From Paracoccaceae bacterium (GTDB lineage: Bacteria > Pseudomonadota > Alphaproteobacteria > Rhodobacterales > Rhodobacteraceae), in contig CANBRQ010000011.1 in NCBI GenBank assembly GCA_947371955.1, forward strand, positions 1-47,458: DNA of 47,458 nt. The letters are read 5' to 3'. Below the pieces are notes generated by a model. The model was not told where the DNA came from, ran no database searches, and was given only the letters and a program-made list of their open reading frames with translations. Shown here one piece after another: positions 18,237 through 29,178 of this stretch (positions are counted from its first letter, which is position 1; each line of letters starts with the position of its first letter). A program made the position numbers and the translations under genes.

Positions 18237-19191
18237 GGCGCTGGCGTCCCTCTCTGCTGATGGTGGGTGGGCGGTGCCTTGGCCACGACCCTGGCGCTGT
18301 CTTTTGCGGGGCGGGTGGCGCTGCGATACCTTGGCCCTGAGATCGGCTTTCGCAATGCCGCGTTGGCCCTAGGGGCGCTGATCGCCGTTGCCACCGCCGC
18401 ACTGGGCGTGCTTAGGGTGCGGCTGCTGTTGCCCTCCAATCCACGCGCTGGAGCGGTTCGCGGCCGAGGGCCAGCGTGGGGATGCCGCTCCGCCGCCGCT
18501 GCATTTCGGCACAACGAAACTGCATGAGACAGGCCTGAGAGTCATCGACATGGCCCGTACTCTGCAGAACCGCGAGGCAACCATCCGGAGCTACACCGAC
18601 CATGTGACGCATGAGATCAAGACGCCGGTCTCGGCAATCCGGGCCGCCGTGGAATTGCTGGAGGATGCCGACCTATCCCCTGTCGACCGCACCCTCGTGG
18701 CCCAGATCGACGGTGCGCGTGCCCAGATCGGGGCGCAACTGGACGCTCTGCGCCAAGCCGCCCGCGCGCGAGAGGCGCGGTATGTCGGCGCCTGCACCTT
18801 GGCTGATCTGGCCCAAAGTCTGTCATATCCGGGGCTGTCGCTGGTCTTGTCGGGGGACCGGGTCGCAATTCCACTGGCGGCGGACGGCTTGCTGATCTCG
18901 CTGTCGCAACTGCTGCGCAACGCGGCGGAACATGGGGCGCAACCGGTCGAGATTGCTGCAAAGGGTGATAAAACCGCAATATCAGTGACATTTTCAGACG
19001 ATGGCACTGGCGTGTCCGAGGGAAATGCCGCCCGTATCTTCGACCCTTTCTTCACCACCGCGAGGGCGATGGGGGGCACCTGCATGGGGTTGTCCATCGC
19101 CCGCAACTTGATCGAAGAGCATGGGGGGACGATTGCTTTGATGGCCTCGGCCAAGGGCGCCAGATTTCTTGTGACCTTCGGGGTGCAATAG
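18233..19191 (+). pseudogene. Sensor histidine kinase, frameshifted
   Basis: The start MRRWRPSLLMV overlaps the regulator stop (ATGA). The frame then shifts near 18268 into ALATTLALSFAG and again near 18435 into IHALERFAAEGQRG. From there to the stop the kinase core reads cleanly: H-box HVTHEIKTPVSAIRAAVELL, N-box SQLLRNAAEHGA, G1 FSDDGTGV, F-box FDPFFTT. The G2 loop is altered (GGTCMGLSIA, where GTGLGL is usual). Two close membrane helices with a short loop suggest a CreC-like, short-periplasmic-loop kinase. A truncated cytosolic kinase from an internal start is conceivable but would lack its sensor. Confidence 0.8.
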
Positions 19192-19197
19192 GCGACG

Positions 19198-19219
19198 GAA
19201 CGGCTTAGGTTAGCCGTTC
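19198..19219. repeat. 8-bp inverted repeat before the ABC exporter
   Basis: GAACGGCT-TAGGTT-AGCCGTTC, perfect arms with a 6-base loop, lying between the kinase remnant and the ABC exporter start. No T-tract follows. It could be an operator or a weak transcript end. Confidence 0.4.
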
Positions 19220-19237
19220 ACCTTGTGACGCCGCCAT

Positions 19238-21118
19238 TTGAGAATTCCCTTGCCCCCACCCATCGACAAGACAGCACCGCCGACCCAAGCCTCCTTCGCC
19301 GCGCGGTGGGCGGCATTGCGCAACATTTGGCCCTTCATGCAACTGGTCTGGCAGGCGAGCGCCCTGCTGACCGTGGCCTCTTTGGTGCTGCGGCTGGCGC
19401 GCGCGGTCTTGCCGGTGGCGGCGTTGTGGGCGGGCAAGCTGATCATCGATCAGGTCGTGCATCTGTCGGCCTTGACCGACCCTCCGACGACTGCGCTGGG
19501 CTGGTGGCAAAGCGGCCATGTGACCCTGTTATCGCTGTATGTGGCTGCCGAGTTCGCCTTGGCGATCCTGTCGGACGTGCTGGGCCGGGTGACCGGGCTG
19601 GTGGATTCGCTGCTGTCTGACAAGCTGACGATGAGCTCTTCGATTCGGTTGATGGAACATGCGGCGACGCTGGACCTTGAAGATTTCGAGGATGCCGATT
19701 TTCAGGACAAGCTGGAACGCGCAAGGCGGCAGTCCAGCGGGCGGATGACCTTGATGGGCCAGTTGTTCGGCCAGATGCAAGACAGCTTGACGGTCGTGAC
19801 CTTCGCCACCGGGCTTCTGGTCTATAACCCCTGGCTGATCCTGCTGCTGATCGTGGCCTTGGTGCCTGCCTTTCTGGGTGAGGCGCATTTCAATGCGCAG
19901 AACTACATGCTCGACTTCAAGCGCACGCCAGAACGGCGGGAGCTGGACTATGTCCGCATGACGGCGGCGAGTGTCGAAACCGCGAAAGAGGTCAAGATTT
20001 TCGGCCTGAATGACTTTCTGACCGAACGGTATCGGACGCTGTCGGAAAGCTTCTATGCGGCCAACCGCAGTATTGCCCTGAACCGGGCCTTCTGGGGCGG
20101 GATCTTCACCGCCGTGGGCACGTTGGGCTATTATGCGGCCTATGTCTGGATCATCGCGCGCACGCTGACCGGCACGCTGTCGCTGGGCGATCTGACGTTT
20201 CTGTCAGGGTCTTTCCTGCGGCTGAGGACGCTGCTGCAGGGGCTTTTGACCAGCTTCTCCTCGACGGCAGCGCAGGCACTTTACCTTGATGACCTGTTTG
20301 GCTTCTTCAAGGTCACCCCCAATATCCTGTCGCCCGTCAATCCTCGGCCCTTTCCCAAGCCGATCCGGCAAGGCTTCGTCTTCGAAGACGTGGGATTCCG
20401 CTATCCCGGTGCCGAAAACTGGGCCGTGCGGCATCTGAGTTTCGAACTGCGGGCCGAGGAAACGCTGGCTTTGGTGGGGGAAAACGGGGCCGGCAAGACG
20501 ACGTTGGTCAAGCTTCTGGCCAGGCTATATGATCCGGTAGAGGGGCGGATCACGCTGGATGGCCATGACCTCAAGGATTACGACCTTGAAGAACTGCGCG
20601 GCGCCACGGGCGTGATCTTTCAGGACTTCATGCGCTATTCCCTGTCTGCCGCCGACAACATCGCCGTTGGCCGGATCGAGGAACGCGACAACCTTGCCCG
20701 AATCATCGACTCGGCACAGCGCAGTCTAGCCGACCGGGTGATTGATGGGTTGCCGGAGCAGTATGACCAGATGATCGGCAAGCGCTTCAAGAACGGTGTC
20801 GAACTGTCAGGCGGGGAGTGGCAGAAGCTGGCCATCGCCCGCGCCTACATGCGGGGGGCCGAGGTGCTGATTCTCGACGAACCGACGGCGGCCTTGGATG
20901 CGCGGTCGGAGTTCGAGGTGTTCCAGCGGTTCAAGGAACTTAGCGCCGGCAAGACCGCCATCCTGATTTCGCACCGGTTTTCATCTGTGCGGATGGCGGA
21001 CAGAATATTGGTATTGTCGGGCGGGCGCGTCGAAGCATCGGGCAGCCATGAAGAGCTTCTGGCGCAGTCTGGCCGTTATGCCGAACTGTTCGAACTGCAG
21101 GCAGCGGGCTATCGCTAA
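19238..21118 (+). CDS. ABC exporter, fused permease and ATPase
   Basis: 626 residues. Six membrane helices (about 30-310) are followed by a nucleotide-binding domain with Walker A GENGAGKTTLVKLL, signature LSGGEWQKLAIAR and Walker B LILDEPTAALD. The domain order is that of type IV half-transporters that dimerise. No ATG fits: the first in-frame ATG would cut into helix 1, so TTG at the listed start (or a TTG four codons later) is inferred. The signature has E-W in place of Q-R, as in a subgroup of ABC multidrug or peptide exporters. The substrate is unknown. It stands alone between a decayed locus and katG. Confidence 0.87.
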   Translation: MRIPLPPPIDKTAPPTQASFAARWAALRNIWPFMQLVWQASALLTVASLVLRLARAVLPVAALWAGKLIIDQVVHLSALTDPPTTALGWWQSGHVTLLSLYVAAEFALAILSDVLGRVTGLVDSLLSDKLTMSSSIRLMEHAATLDLEDFEDADFQDKLERARRQSSGRMTLMGQLFGQMQDSLTVVTFATGLLVYNPWLILLLIVALVPAFLGEAHFNAQNYMLDFKRTPERRELDYVRMTAASVETAKEVKIFGLNDFLTERYRTLSESFYAANRSIALNRAFWGGIFTAVGTLGYYAAYVWIIARTLTGTLSLGDLTFLSGSFLRLRTLLQGLLTSFSSTAAQALYLDDLFGFFKVTPNILSPVNPRPFPKPIRQGFVFEDVGFRYPGAENWAVRHLSFELRAEETLALVGENGAGKTTLVKLLARLYDPVEGRITLDGHDLKDYDLEELRGATGVIFQDFMRYSLSAADNIAVGRIEERDNLARIIDSAQRSLADRVIDGLPEQYDQMIGKRFKNGVELSGGEWQKLAIARAYMRGAEVLILDEPTAALDARSEFEVFQRFKELSAGKTAILISHRFSSVRMADRILVLSGGRVEASGSHEELLAQSGRYAELFELQAAGYR

Positions 21119-21176
21119 GGCGCGCGTCCTGATGCGGGTCAACGGCGAAAGCCCCTTAAACTCGTAGGCTGCATTT

Positions 21177-23460
<2,284 letters not shown>

Positions 23461-23477
23461 TCTAACCATACGGCAGG

Positions 23478-23506
23478 AACGCCCCGGCTTCGGCTGGGGC
23501 GTTTTG
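23478..23506 (+). terminator. Intrinsic terminator of katG
   Basis: AACGCCCC and GGGGCGTT form a perfect 8-bp stem around an inner GGCTTCGGCT that adds further pairing with a TTCG-type loop. A TTTT run follows immediately. It lies 17 bases past the katG stop. Confidence 0.88.
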
Positions 23507-23606
23507 CTTTGGGGAAACAGGTCAGTTTTCGCGTTGGTCGCATCAATCCTGCAAGGGCGGCTGACAAAGATAGGTACATCTGCCCAAAAGAATCCTGTCT
23601 GCATCT

Positions 23607-23632
23607 GTAACGCCGGTGCTCCCATCAGCGAA
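23607..23632 (+). promoter_or_regulatory. Candidate SigF-type ECF promoter for the small exported protein
   Basis: GTAACG (23607-23612), a spacer of exactly 16 bases, then CGAA (23629-23632). As I recall, the Caulobacter SigF promoter is GTAACC-N16-CGAA. A second site of the same layout precedes the sigma gene in this window. Transcription would begin near 23640, leaving a leader of about 67 bases before the ATG at 23707. Confidence 0.62.
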
Positions 23633-23706
23633 CCGCCTTAAGCAAGCTCTGACGGGCTGCGTTTAGGGTGGCGCGTCTGGCTACCGCGATCAGAAGAGGA
23701 CATCCC

Positions 23707-23862
23707 ATGGTATATCCGCTGCGTAGAGCCATCTTCGCCTCGGCCTTTGTCACGGCGTTCGGCGGCGTTTCGGCGGTGCAGGCCGAATCGATGCGGAAGG
23801 CCGATGCTGATAGGGTGGCGCCGGACGTGGTCCAGACGCAAGGCAAGGCCGAAGCACAGTGA
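23707..23862 (+). CDS. Small putative exported protein, 51 residues
   Basis: Not recognised as a known family. It has a basic N terminus (MVYPLRRAIF), a hydrophobic stretch (ASAFVTAFGGVSAV) and an AxA-like end at VQAES, so a signal peptide leaving a mature part of about 25 charged residues without cysteine. AGAGGA lies 8 bases before the ATG. A longer form from an upstream ATG would bury the signal sequence. The candidate SigF-type promoter upstream and the adjacent, convergent nrsF/sigF pair suggest it belongs to that regulon. It could still be a chance frame. Confidence 0.5.
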   Translation: MVYPLRRAIFASAFVTAFGGVSAVQAESMRKADADRVAPDVVQTQGKAEAQ

Positions 23863-23880
23863 AGTCTTGCCGGCCCCTTG

Positions 23881-24516
23881 CTACCAGCTGAGGGTGCGGC
23901 GTCCGAAGTGGCGGGCCATCAGGGTCACGAACAGGATCGCCACGCCGTACCAGGTGACAAAGAACAAGGGGTTGTCGCGGGTGCAGAACAGCGAATAGCC
24001 CGTGGCTGCCCCGGAAGCCGCCATCAGCCCGGCCAACAAGGCCGACAAAGCTGGCGAGGTGCTTGCCCCCTGCCTTAGAACCCGAAGTGCCGCGATGGTG
24101 GGGATGATAGACAGGCAGAGGATGATGCCAACGCATTCGGCGAGGGAGATCGGGTTCACCTCGGCAAAGCGTGCCTCCGGAGCGCGCAGAATGAAACTGC
24201 CGATCCATAGCGCAAGTGCTATGCCACCCGGCAGGATGTAAAGCAGCGGCATGCGACCTGATGCGGCCTCGGGCCGGGCCAGCCGCAGGACCAGTGCTGC
24301 GGACACAAGGCAGACCACCAGCGGCAGGAAGGTCTTGAACGGGACGACAGGATTGGTCCAGGCGAGGGCCAAATCGTGGCGTGTTCCGAACAGGCCAAGA
24401 AAAAGTGCAAGCGGGATCAGGATCGCCGCCGCCATCAGCACCGTCATCTGCGCCGGATTGATCGGCGTTGCAGCCGGAGATGCCGACAGTCGTGCGATAA
24501 GGTCATCCGTCTGCAT
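23881..24516 (-). CDS. nrsF: NrsF-like membrane anti-sigma factor (DUF1109)
   Basis: 211 residues with six membrane helices, for example MTVLMAAAILIPLALF and PLLYILPGGIALALW. It matches the DUF1109 family, whose Caulobacter member NrsF holds SigF inactive at the membrane. Two cysteines, one in LAECVGIIL and one in SLFCTRDNPLFF, lie 50 residues apart (128 and 178). As I recall, NrsF needs two cysteines at about 131 and 181 for metal sensing, the same spacing. The ATG overlaps the sigma factor stop (TGATG), so the two are translationally coupled; a GTG one codon earlier is possible. Confidence 0.88.
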   Translation of the reverse strand: MQTDDLIARLSASPAATPINPAQMTVLMAAAILIPLALFLGLFGTRHDLALAWTNPVVPFKTFLPLVVCLVSAALVLRLARPEAASGRMPLLYILPGGIALALWIGSFILRAPEARFAEVNPISLAECVGIILCLSIIPTIAALRVLRQGASTSPALSALLAGLMAASGAATGYSLFCTRDNPLFFVTWYGVAILFVTLMARHFGRRTLSW

Positions 24517-25079
24517 CACTCCCCCTTTCCGGCAATCGCGGCCAGTTTCTTCATCGCGCGGTGCAGGGTGACGCGCAAGTTGGCCGGGGTCATCTGCAGG
24601 CGTACGCCGACCTCGGCCTGCCCTTCCTCGCGCAACTCCACCGCCCGGACGATCTCGGCAGAGCGCGGGTCGAGGTGGCCGATCAGACGCTCTACCTCGC
24701 GCTTGTCGTCGCGGGCGGAGAGGGGGTCGGGCTCGGCCAAAGCCTCCAAATCATCGGTGAAGTCTTCAATCGGCAGATGGATTGACGTACCCCGCCTGCG
24801 GAACGCGTCGATCACCTTGTAGCGGGCAATCGCATAGACCCAGGGCCGCACCGGGTGATCAGGCCGCCAGGTGTGGCGTTTGAGGTGAAGGCCAAGAAGG
24901 ACGTCCTGCACAATATCCTCATGCTGATCGGGCGGGAAGCTGCGCCCGCGTGCACGGACGATGCCCCGGATGACAGGTGTCACGGCATGCAGGAAGCGGG
25001 CATAGGCCTGCCCGTCTCCGGCATTTGCCGCCAAAAGCAGCTTGGCCCACGGGTCTTGGGGCGGGTCTTCGGTCTGCAT
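24516..25079 (-). CDS. sigF: ECF RNA polymerase sigma factor, SigF-like
   Basis: 187 residues with sigma region 2 (QHEDIVQDVLLGLHLKRHTW, PWVYAIARYKVIDAFRRRG) and region 4 (REEGQAEVGVRLQMTPANLRVTLHRAM). Two ATGs compete. The inner one, giving MQTEDPPQDP, has AGGA five bases before it and is chosen. The outer one at 25091 has no ribosome site and abuts the proposed -10 element. Overlap with nrsF identifies it as the sigma factor controlled by that anti-sigma. In Caulobacter this pair responds to chromate and cadmium; the inducer here is unknown. Confidence 0.9.
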   Translation of the reverse strand: MQTEDPPQDPWAKLLLAANAGDGQAYARFLHAVTPVIRGIVRARGRSFPPDQHEDIVQDVLLGLHLKRHTWRPDHPVRPWVYAIARYKVIDAFRRRGTSIHLPIEDFTDDLEALAEPDPLSARDDKREVERLIGHLDPRSAEIVRAVELREEGQAEVGVRLQMTPANLRVTLHRAMKKLAAIAGKGE

Positions 25080-25091
25080 TCTGTCCTGCAT

Positions 25092-25117
25092 TACGCGTGG
25101 GTCTGGCCCTTTGTTAC
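25092..25117 (-). promoter_or_regulatory. Candidate SigF-type autoregulatory promoter
   Basis: On the minus strand GTAACA (25117-25112), exactly 16 bases, then CGTA (25095-25092). This differs from the site before the small protein gene at one base in each element. Autoregulation is usual for ECF factors. The -10 lies only 13 bases before the chosen ATG, so the leader would be very short, which is a weakness of the call. Confidence 0.42.
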
Positions 25118-25148
25118 AGGCTACACGCGACTTCGTGAATTTTATTCG

Positions 25149-26594
25149 TCAGGGCTGCGGAGGGGTGGCCAAAATCGCATTTATGTCCCGGGTCTGATCG
25201 ATCAGGCTGCGCCAAAGCTGGAAGCGCCGGTCTTCCAGTGCCTGACGGCACGGGTCGGGCTGGAAGACGCGGTCCTGATGCACCAAAGCCTCGGCAGCCG
25301 AGGGCAAATCGGGTAGCGCGCCCGACCCCACGCCAGCCATCACCGCCGCGCCCATCGCTCCGGGGTCCATGCCCTGCACCCGCACCAGAACCTTGCCCAG
25401 AACATCCGCCCGAACCTGGCACCAGCGGTCCGAGGCCGCGCCGCCCCCGCCCACCCGAACCTGATCCGGCACCACTCCGGCGGACCGCTGCAAAGCCTCC
25501 AACGCCAGCCGGGCCGAGAAGGCGACCCCTTCCAGCACTGAAGCCGCCATTTCTTCCGGCCCAGTGGCTGATGTCAGACCGGCAAAGGTTCCGCGCAAGC
25601 CTGCTTCCCACAAGGGTGCCCGTTCCCCCTGCAGATGGGGCAGAAACAGGGGCGACTGCGCGGTGATCTCGGCAGCACTTTCCGCCAAGCCCGCCGCATC
25701 GCGCCCCAAAAGCCGCGCCAGCCATTCCAAGGAGGCACCACCCGCCTGCGTTGGTCCCGCGTGCAGGGTGATTCCAGACCACGGCGGGAAAGTGATCACA
25801 CCCGACTCCGGGTTGACCTGCGCCGAGATCAGGCTGGTCACCTCTGACGTCCCCGAGAGGTACATCGCCTGTCCTTCGCGCACCACGCCCAGACCCAACA
25901 GGCTCGCCCAAGCGTCCATCATGCCCAGAACCACTGGGACGCCCGCAAAGGGCAATCCCGCTCGGATGCTGCCGACGACCGACAAAGGGTCCGCCAAGGG
26001 CGCCAACCGCTCCGCTGCCCCCGGCATCATGGCGATCACCGCTGTGGCATAGGTCAGATCAGTGCCAACCAGCCCGACCGAGGACATCGGGTCGCTCAGC
26101 ACGCGCCCGGTTAGCCGCGCCACCAGATAATCCCTCGGCAGCAGGACTTGCGCCGTCTTGGCCCACAGGTCCGGATGCGCCCGGGCCATCCAGTTCATTC
26201 GCGCCAAGGCATGGCTGGCATCCACCGGGATCGGCGCGCCAAGCGCCTTGATCTTGTCCTCCACTGTGATCCGCGCATCGACTTCGGCACCCGCTGCTGC
26301 CGCACGACCGTCCTGCCAGACGATCGCCGGATGCAGTGGTGTGAGGTTGGCATCGACAAAGACATGGGTGTTGACCTGTGACGTCAGGCAAATCGCCCGC
26401 ACCGCACCTTTCCCCGCAAACTGCTGCAAAGCCGCCAGCACCAGCGCCCACCAGTCGTCCGGGTCCTGTTCCACCCCCGCGCCACGATGGGTCGGATAGC
26501 GGGCGGAGGTTTCGCCGACCCTTTGCCCGTCCATCGTGATCATGACCGCCTTGACCGAGGTGGTGCCCACGTCAATTCCGATCAGACATTCCAT
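25149..26594 (-). CDS. FGGY-family carbohydrate kinase (xylulokinase-like)
   Basis: 481 residues. The N-terminal ATPase fold begins MECLIGIDVGTTSVKAVM, with the phosphate loop typical of FGGY kinases. The substrate-side aspartate region PVVLGMMDAWASLLG and the C-terminal nucleotide-binding stretch VRVGGGGAASDRW follow. It phosphorylates a sugar or polyol, and similarity in layout is closest to xylulokinase. It diverges by 99 bases from the sugar-binding protein gene of an ABC importer, so it likely phosphorylates the imported sugar or its isomer. The open frame upstream of the chosen ATG runs into the divergent gene and is ignored. Confidence 0.87.
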   Translation of the reverse strand: MECLIGIDVGTTSVKAVMITMDGQRVGETSARYPTHRGAGVEQDPDDWWALVLAALQQFAGKGAVRAICLTSQVNTHVFVDANLTPLHPAIVWQDGRAAAAGAEVDARITVEDKIKALGAPIPVDASHALARMNWMARAHPDLWAKTAQVLLPRDYLVARLTGRVLSDPMSSVGLVGTDLTYATAVIAMMPGAAERLAPLADPLSVVGSIRAGLPFAGVPVVLGMMDAWASLLGLGVVREGQAMYLSGTSEVTSLISAQVNPESGVITFPPWSGITLHAGPTQAGGASLEWLARLLGRDAAGLAESAAEITAQSPLFLPHLQGERAPLWEAGLRGTFAGLTSATGPEEMAASVLEGVAFSARLALEALQRSAGVVPDQVRVGGGGAASDRWCQVRADVLGKVLVRVQGMDPGAMGAAVMAGVGSGALPDLPSAAEALVHQDRVFQPDPCRQALEDRRFQLWRSLIDQTRDINAILATPPQP

Positions 26595-26693
26595 GGCGTG
26601 ACACCCCTTCAAAGCTCTGGACGTCGCCAGACTGGCCTGACAATCTGGCGTCTGCAAGGGCATGGCTCGCATGACATTCGGGGGGAGACGACA

Positions 26694-27632
26694 ATGGCAC
26701 TTCACATCACACGGCGCGGTTTCGGGACGACGGTTCTGGCCGCAGGTCTGGCGCTGACCGCAGGCGCGGCGCTGGCCAAGGGCGAGAAGATTGCGGTGAT
26801 CACGCCCTATCTCTCGCAACCCGGCACTCAGTTTTATGTCGAGGCGTTTCAGGCCCGCGCCAAGGAACTCGGCTGGGAGGTCAACGTCATTGACACGCAA
26901 GGTGACGTGGCGGCGGTGATCAGCCGAATCGAGGATGTCGTGGCCCAAGGCGTCAATGGCATCGTCATCAACGTCGACCCGGCGCAAATCGGTGCTGGCC
27001 TTGATGCGGCGGCAGCGGCGAAGATCCCGGTGATCGGGATGGATGCGGGCTCTGATCCGCGCATTGCGGCGAACGTCACCTCGAACGGCTACGCGATGGC
27101 AGCGGAAACTTCAGTTTATGTTGCCAACCGGATTGGTGGTTCGGGTGGTGTGGTGATGTTCACCTTCGACGCTTTCCCGCCGGTGCAGGTGCGCGGCGTG
27201 ATCGCGGATGCGGTTTTCAAGAACTACCCGGACATCAAGGTGCTGGACCGGATCACCCCCGACGTCTCAGACGGCGGCATCGCTGACAGCCGGGCCAAGA
27301 TGGAGGCGCTTCTGGCCGCCAACCCGACCCCTGGCAGCATCAAGGCCGTCTGGGCGGCATGGGACCAGCCCGCCCTGGGCGCGCTGCAGGCTATCGAGGC
27401 TGCGGGCCGTCAGAACGAAGGCATCGTGATCACCGGCATCGACGCCAACCCGCAGGCCCGTGATGCCATCGCGGCGGGCGGCAATTTCGAAGCCTCGGTG
27501 GCGCAGGACTTCAAGGGCATCGGCTCGACCGCAGCGGATACTCTGGCGCGCGTGCTGGGTGGTGAGACGCTGAAGGCAAATGTCATCTACGTGCCGACCA
27601 AGCTGGTGACCTCGGTCAACGCCAAAGAGTAA
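26694..27632 (+). CDS. Sugar ABC transporter substrate-binding protein
   Basis: 312 residues, periplasmic-binding-protein type 4 (ribose-binding-like). The signal sequence has a twin-arginine motif, TRRGFGTTVLAAG, ending at AALAKG, so Tat export is likely. The binding core shows QGDVAAVISRIEDVVAQGVN and VIGMDAGSDPRI. A GGGGGAGA ribosome site precedes the ATG. It is the first gene of an importer operon with the ATPase and permease that follow. The sugar is unknown. Confidence 0.93.
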   Translation: MALHITRRGFGTTVLAAGLALTAGAALAKGEKIAVITPYLSQPGTQFYVEAFQARAKELGWEVNVIDTQGDVAAVISRIEDVVAQGVNGIVINVDPAQIGAGLDAAAAAKIPVIGMDAGSDPRIAANVTSNGYAMAAETSVYVANRIGGSGGVVMFTFDAFPPVQVRGVIADAVFKNYPDIKVLDRITPDVSDGGIADSRAKMEALLAANPTPGSIKAVWAAWDQPALGALQAIEAAGRQNEGIVITGIDANPQARDAIAAGGNFEASVAQDFKGIGSTAADTLARVLGGETLKANVIYVPTKLVTSVNAKE

Positions 27633-27681
27633 ACGTCAGGGCGGCGCTATCCAACGCGCCGCCCCCTCACCCGGAATCCCG

Positions 27682-29178
27682 ATGCCTGAGCTTGTCCTTA
27701 ACGGTCTGGTGAAAACCTTCGGCCAGACCCGCGCCCTTTCTGGTGCAGCTTTGTCATTGCGGGGCGGCGAGGTCCTGGCCTTGATGGGCGAGAACGGCGC
27801 CGGAAAAAGCACGCTGATCCGGATTCTGGCAGGGTTGGAGGTGCCGGATGCAGGCACCATCTTGCTGGACGGCACCCCCCTAGGCCTGACCACCCCGGCT
27901 GAGGCGGAGGCGGCAGGCCTGCGCTTCCTGCATCAGGAAATGCAGATTGTCCCGGGTCTGTCGGTGGCCGAGAACATGCACCTTGCCCGGCCCTATCCCT
28001 CGCGGTACGGGCTGGTGCGCTGGCGGGCGCTTGCAGCCTCGGCCATGGCGGCGCTGGACCGGCTGGGCGTCACCCACATCGACCCGCGCCGCGATATGGG
28101 CGCGCTTGGGCCGGGGGATCAGATGCTGGCCCGTATTGCCGCCACGCTGGTCGAAACCAAAGGATCCGAGCCTTGGGCCTACGTGATGGACGAACCGACG
28201 GCCGCTTTGACCGGGGCGGAGGCGCAGCGGCTTTTCGCGGCGATTGAAACCCTGAAGGCTGCCGGCAAGGCGATCCTGTACGTCTCGCACCGAATGGATG
28301 AGGTTCTGCGGCTGTCTGACCGTGTGACAGTGCTGCGCGACGGGGCGCATGTCTCGACCCTGCCGATTGCACAAACCTCCCGCGATCAGATCATCCGCGA
28401 CATGACGGGGCGGGATTTCTCGAACCTGTTTCCGCCAGTGGCTGCGCCTGTGACCGAGACTCCCGTGCTGACCGTGCAAGACTTGGCCGCCGGTCCCTTG
28501 CAGGGCGTCAGCTTCACCCTTGCGGCGGGCGAGGTTCTTGGCATCGCCGGTCTGTCCGGTTCCGGTCGCAACGTGCTGCTGCGCGCGTTGATTGGTGCGG
28601 TCCCGCGAGAGGGGACGGTCGTGCTGAACGGTCAATCTCCGGGTGCCACGCCTGCCGAGGGCTGGGCCGCCGGGCTCGCCTACGTGCCGCGCGAACGCCG
28701 GGCCGAGGGGTTGATGCTGCAGCGCCCGCTGGCCGAAACAATTGCCTTGCCGCATCTGGCTGCGCTGTCGCAGACGGGCTTTGTGAAGGCACGGAAGATT
28801 GCTGCAATGGTGCGTCACTTTGCCGCCGAGGTGCGGCTGAAGGCTGAGGGTGGCCATCAGCCGGTGGCCGAATTGTCGGGTGGCAATCAACAGAAGATCC
28901 TGTTTGCCCGCGCGCTGGCCGGTGCCGCAAAGGTGCTGTTGCTGGATGAACCCACGAGAGGCGTCGATGTGGGTGCCAAGTTCGACATCTACGCCACGAT
29001 CCGCGCTTTGGCTGCCAAGGGGGCGGGGGTGGTCATGGTCTCTTCTGACCTGCCGGAACTGATCGGCCTGTGTGACCGCATTGCCATCCTGCATCAGGGT
29101 CGTCTGAAAAGGATCATCCCTGCGGCAGGGCTGACCGAAGCCGCGCTGCTGGAACACTGCTATGAGAAGGAGGCCTGA
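27682..29178 (+). CDS. Sugar ABC transporter ATPase (RbsA-like, two nucleotide-binding domains)
   Basis: 498 residues with duplicated ABC domains. The first has Walker A GENGAGKSTLIRIL and YVMDEPTAALTGAEA. The second has GLSGSGRNVLLRAL in place of a standard Walker A, the signature LSGGNQQKILFARAL and LLLDEPTRGVDVGAK. The degenerate second Walker A is normal for the RbsA/XylG/MglA group. The gene abuts the permease (TGA then ATG), consistent with one operon. Confidence 0.95.
   Translation: MPELVLNGLVKTFGQTRALSGAALSLRGGEVLALMGENGAGKSTLIRILAGLEVPDAGTILLDGTPLGLTTPAEAEAAGLRFLHQEMQIVPGLSVAENMHLARPYPSRYGLVRWRALAASAMAALDRLGVTHIDPRRDMGALGPGDQMLARIAATLVETKGSEPWAYVMDEPTAALTGAEAQRLFAAIETLKAAGKAILYVSHRMDEVLRLSDRVTVLRDGAHVSTLPIAQTSRDQIIRDMTGRDFSNLFPPVAAPVTETPVLTVQDLAAGPLQGVSFTLAAGEVLGIAGLSGSGRNVLLRALIGAVPREGTVVLNGQSPGATPAEGWAAGLAYVPRERRAEGLMLQRPLAETIALPHLAALSQTGFVKARKIAAMVRHFAAEVRLKAEGGHQPVAELSGGNQQKILFARALAGAAKVLLLDEPTRGVDVGAKFDIYATIRALAAKGAGVVMVSSDLPELIGLCDRIAILHQGRLKRIIPAAGLTEAALLEHCYEKEA

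Noticed and set aside
25080-25091. Sigma factor start at the outer ATG (25091)
   Set aside because: It lacks a ribosome site and touches the proposed -10 element, while the inner ATG has AGGA at good spacing.
26595-26987. A 131-codon upstream extension of the FGGY kinase
   Set aside because: It lies antisense to the start of the sugar-binding protein gene; the kinase fold begins exactly at MECLIGIDVGTT.
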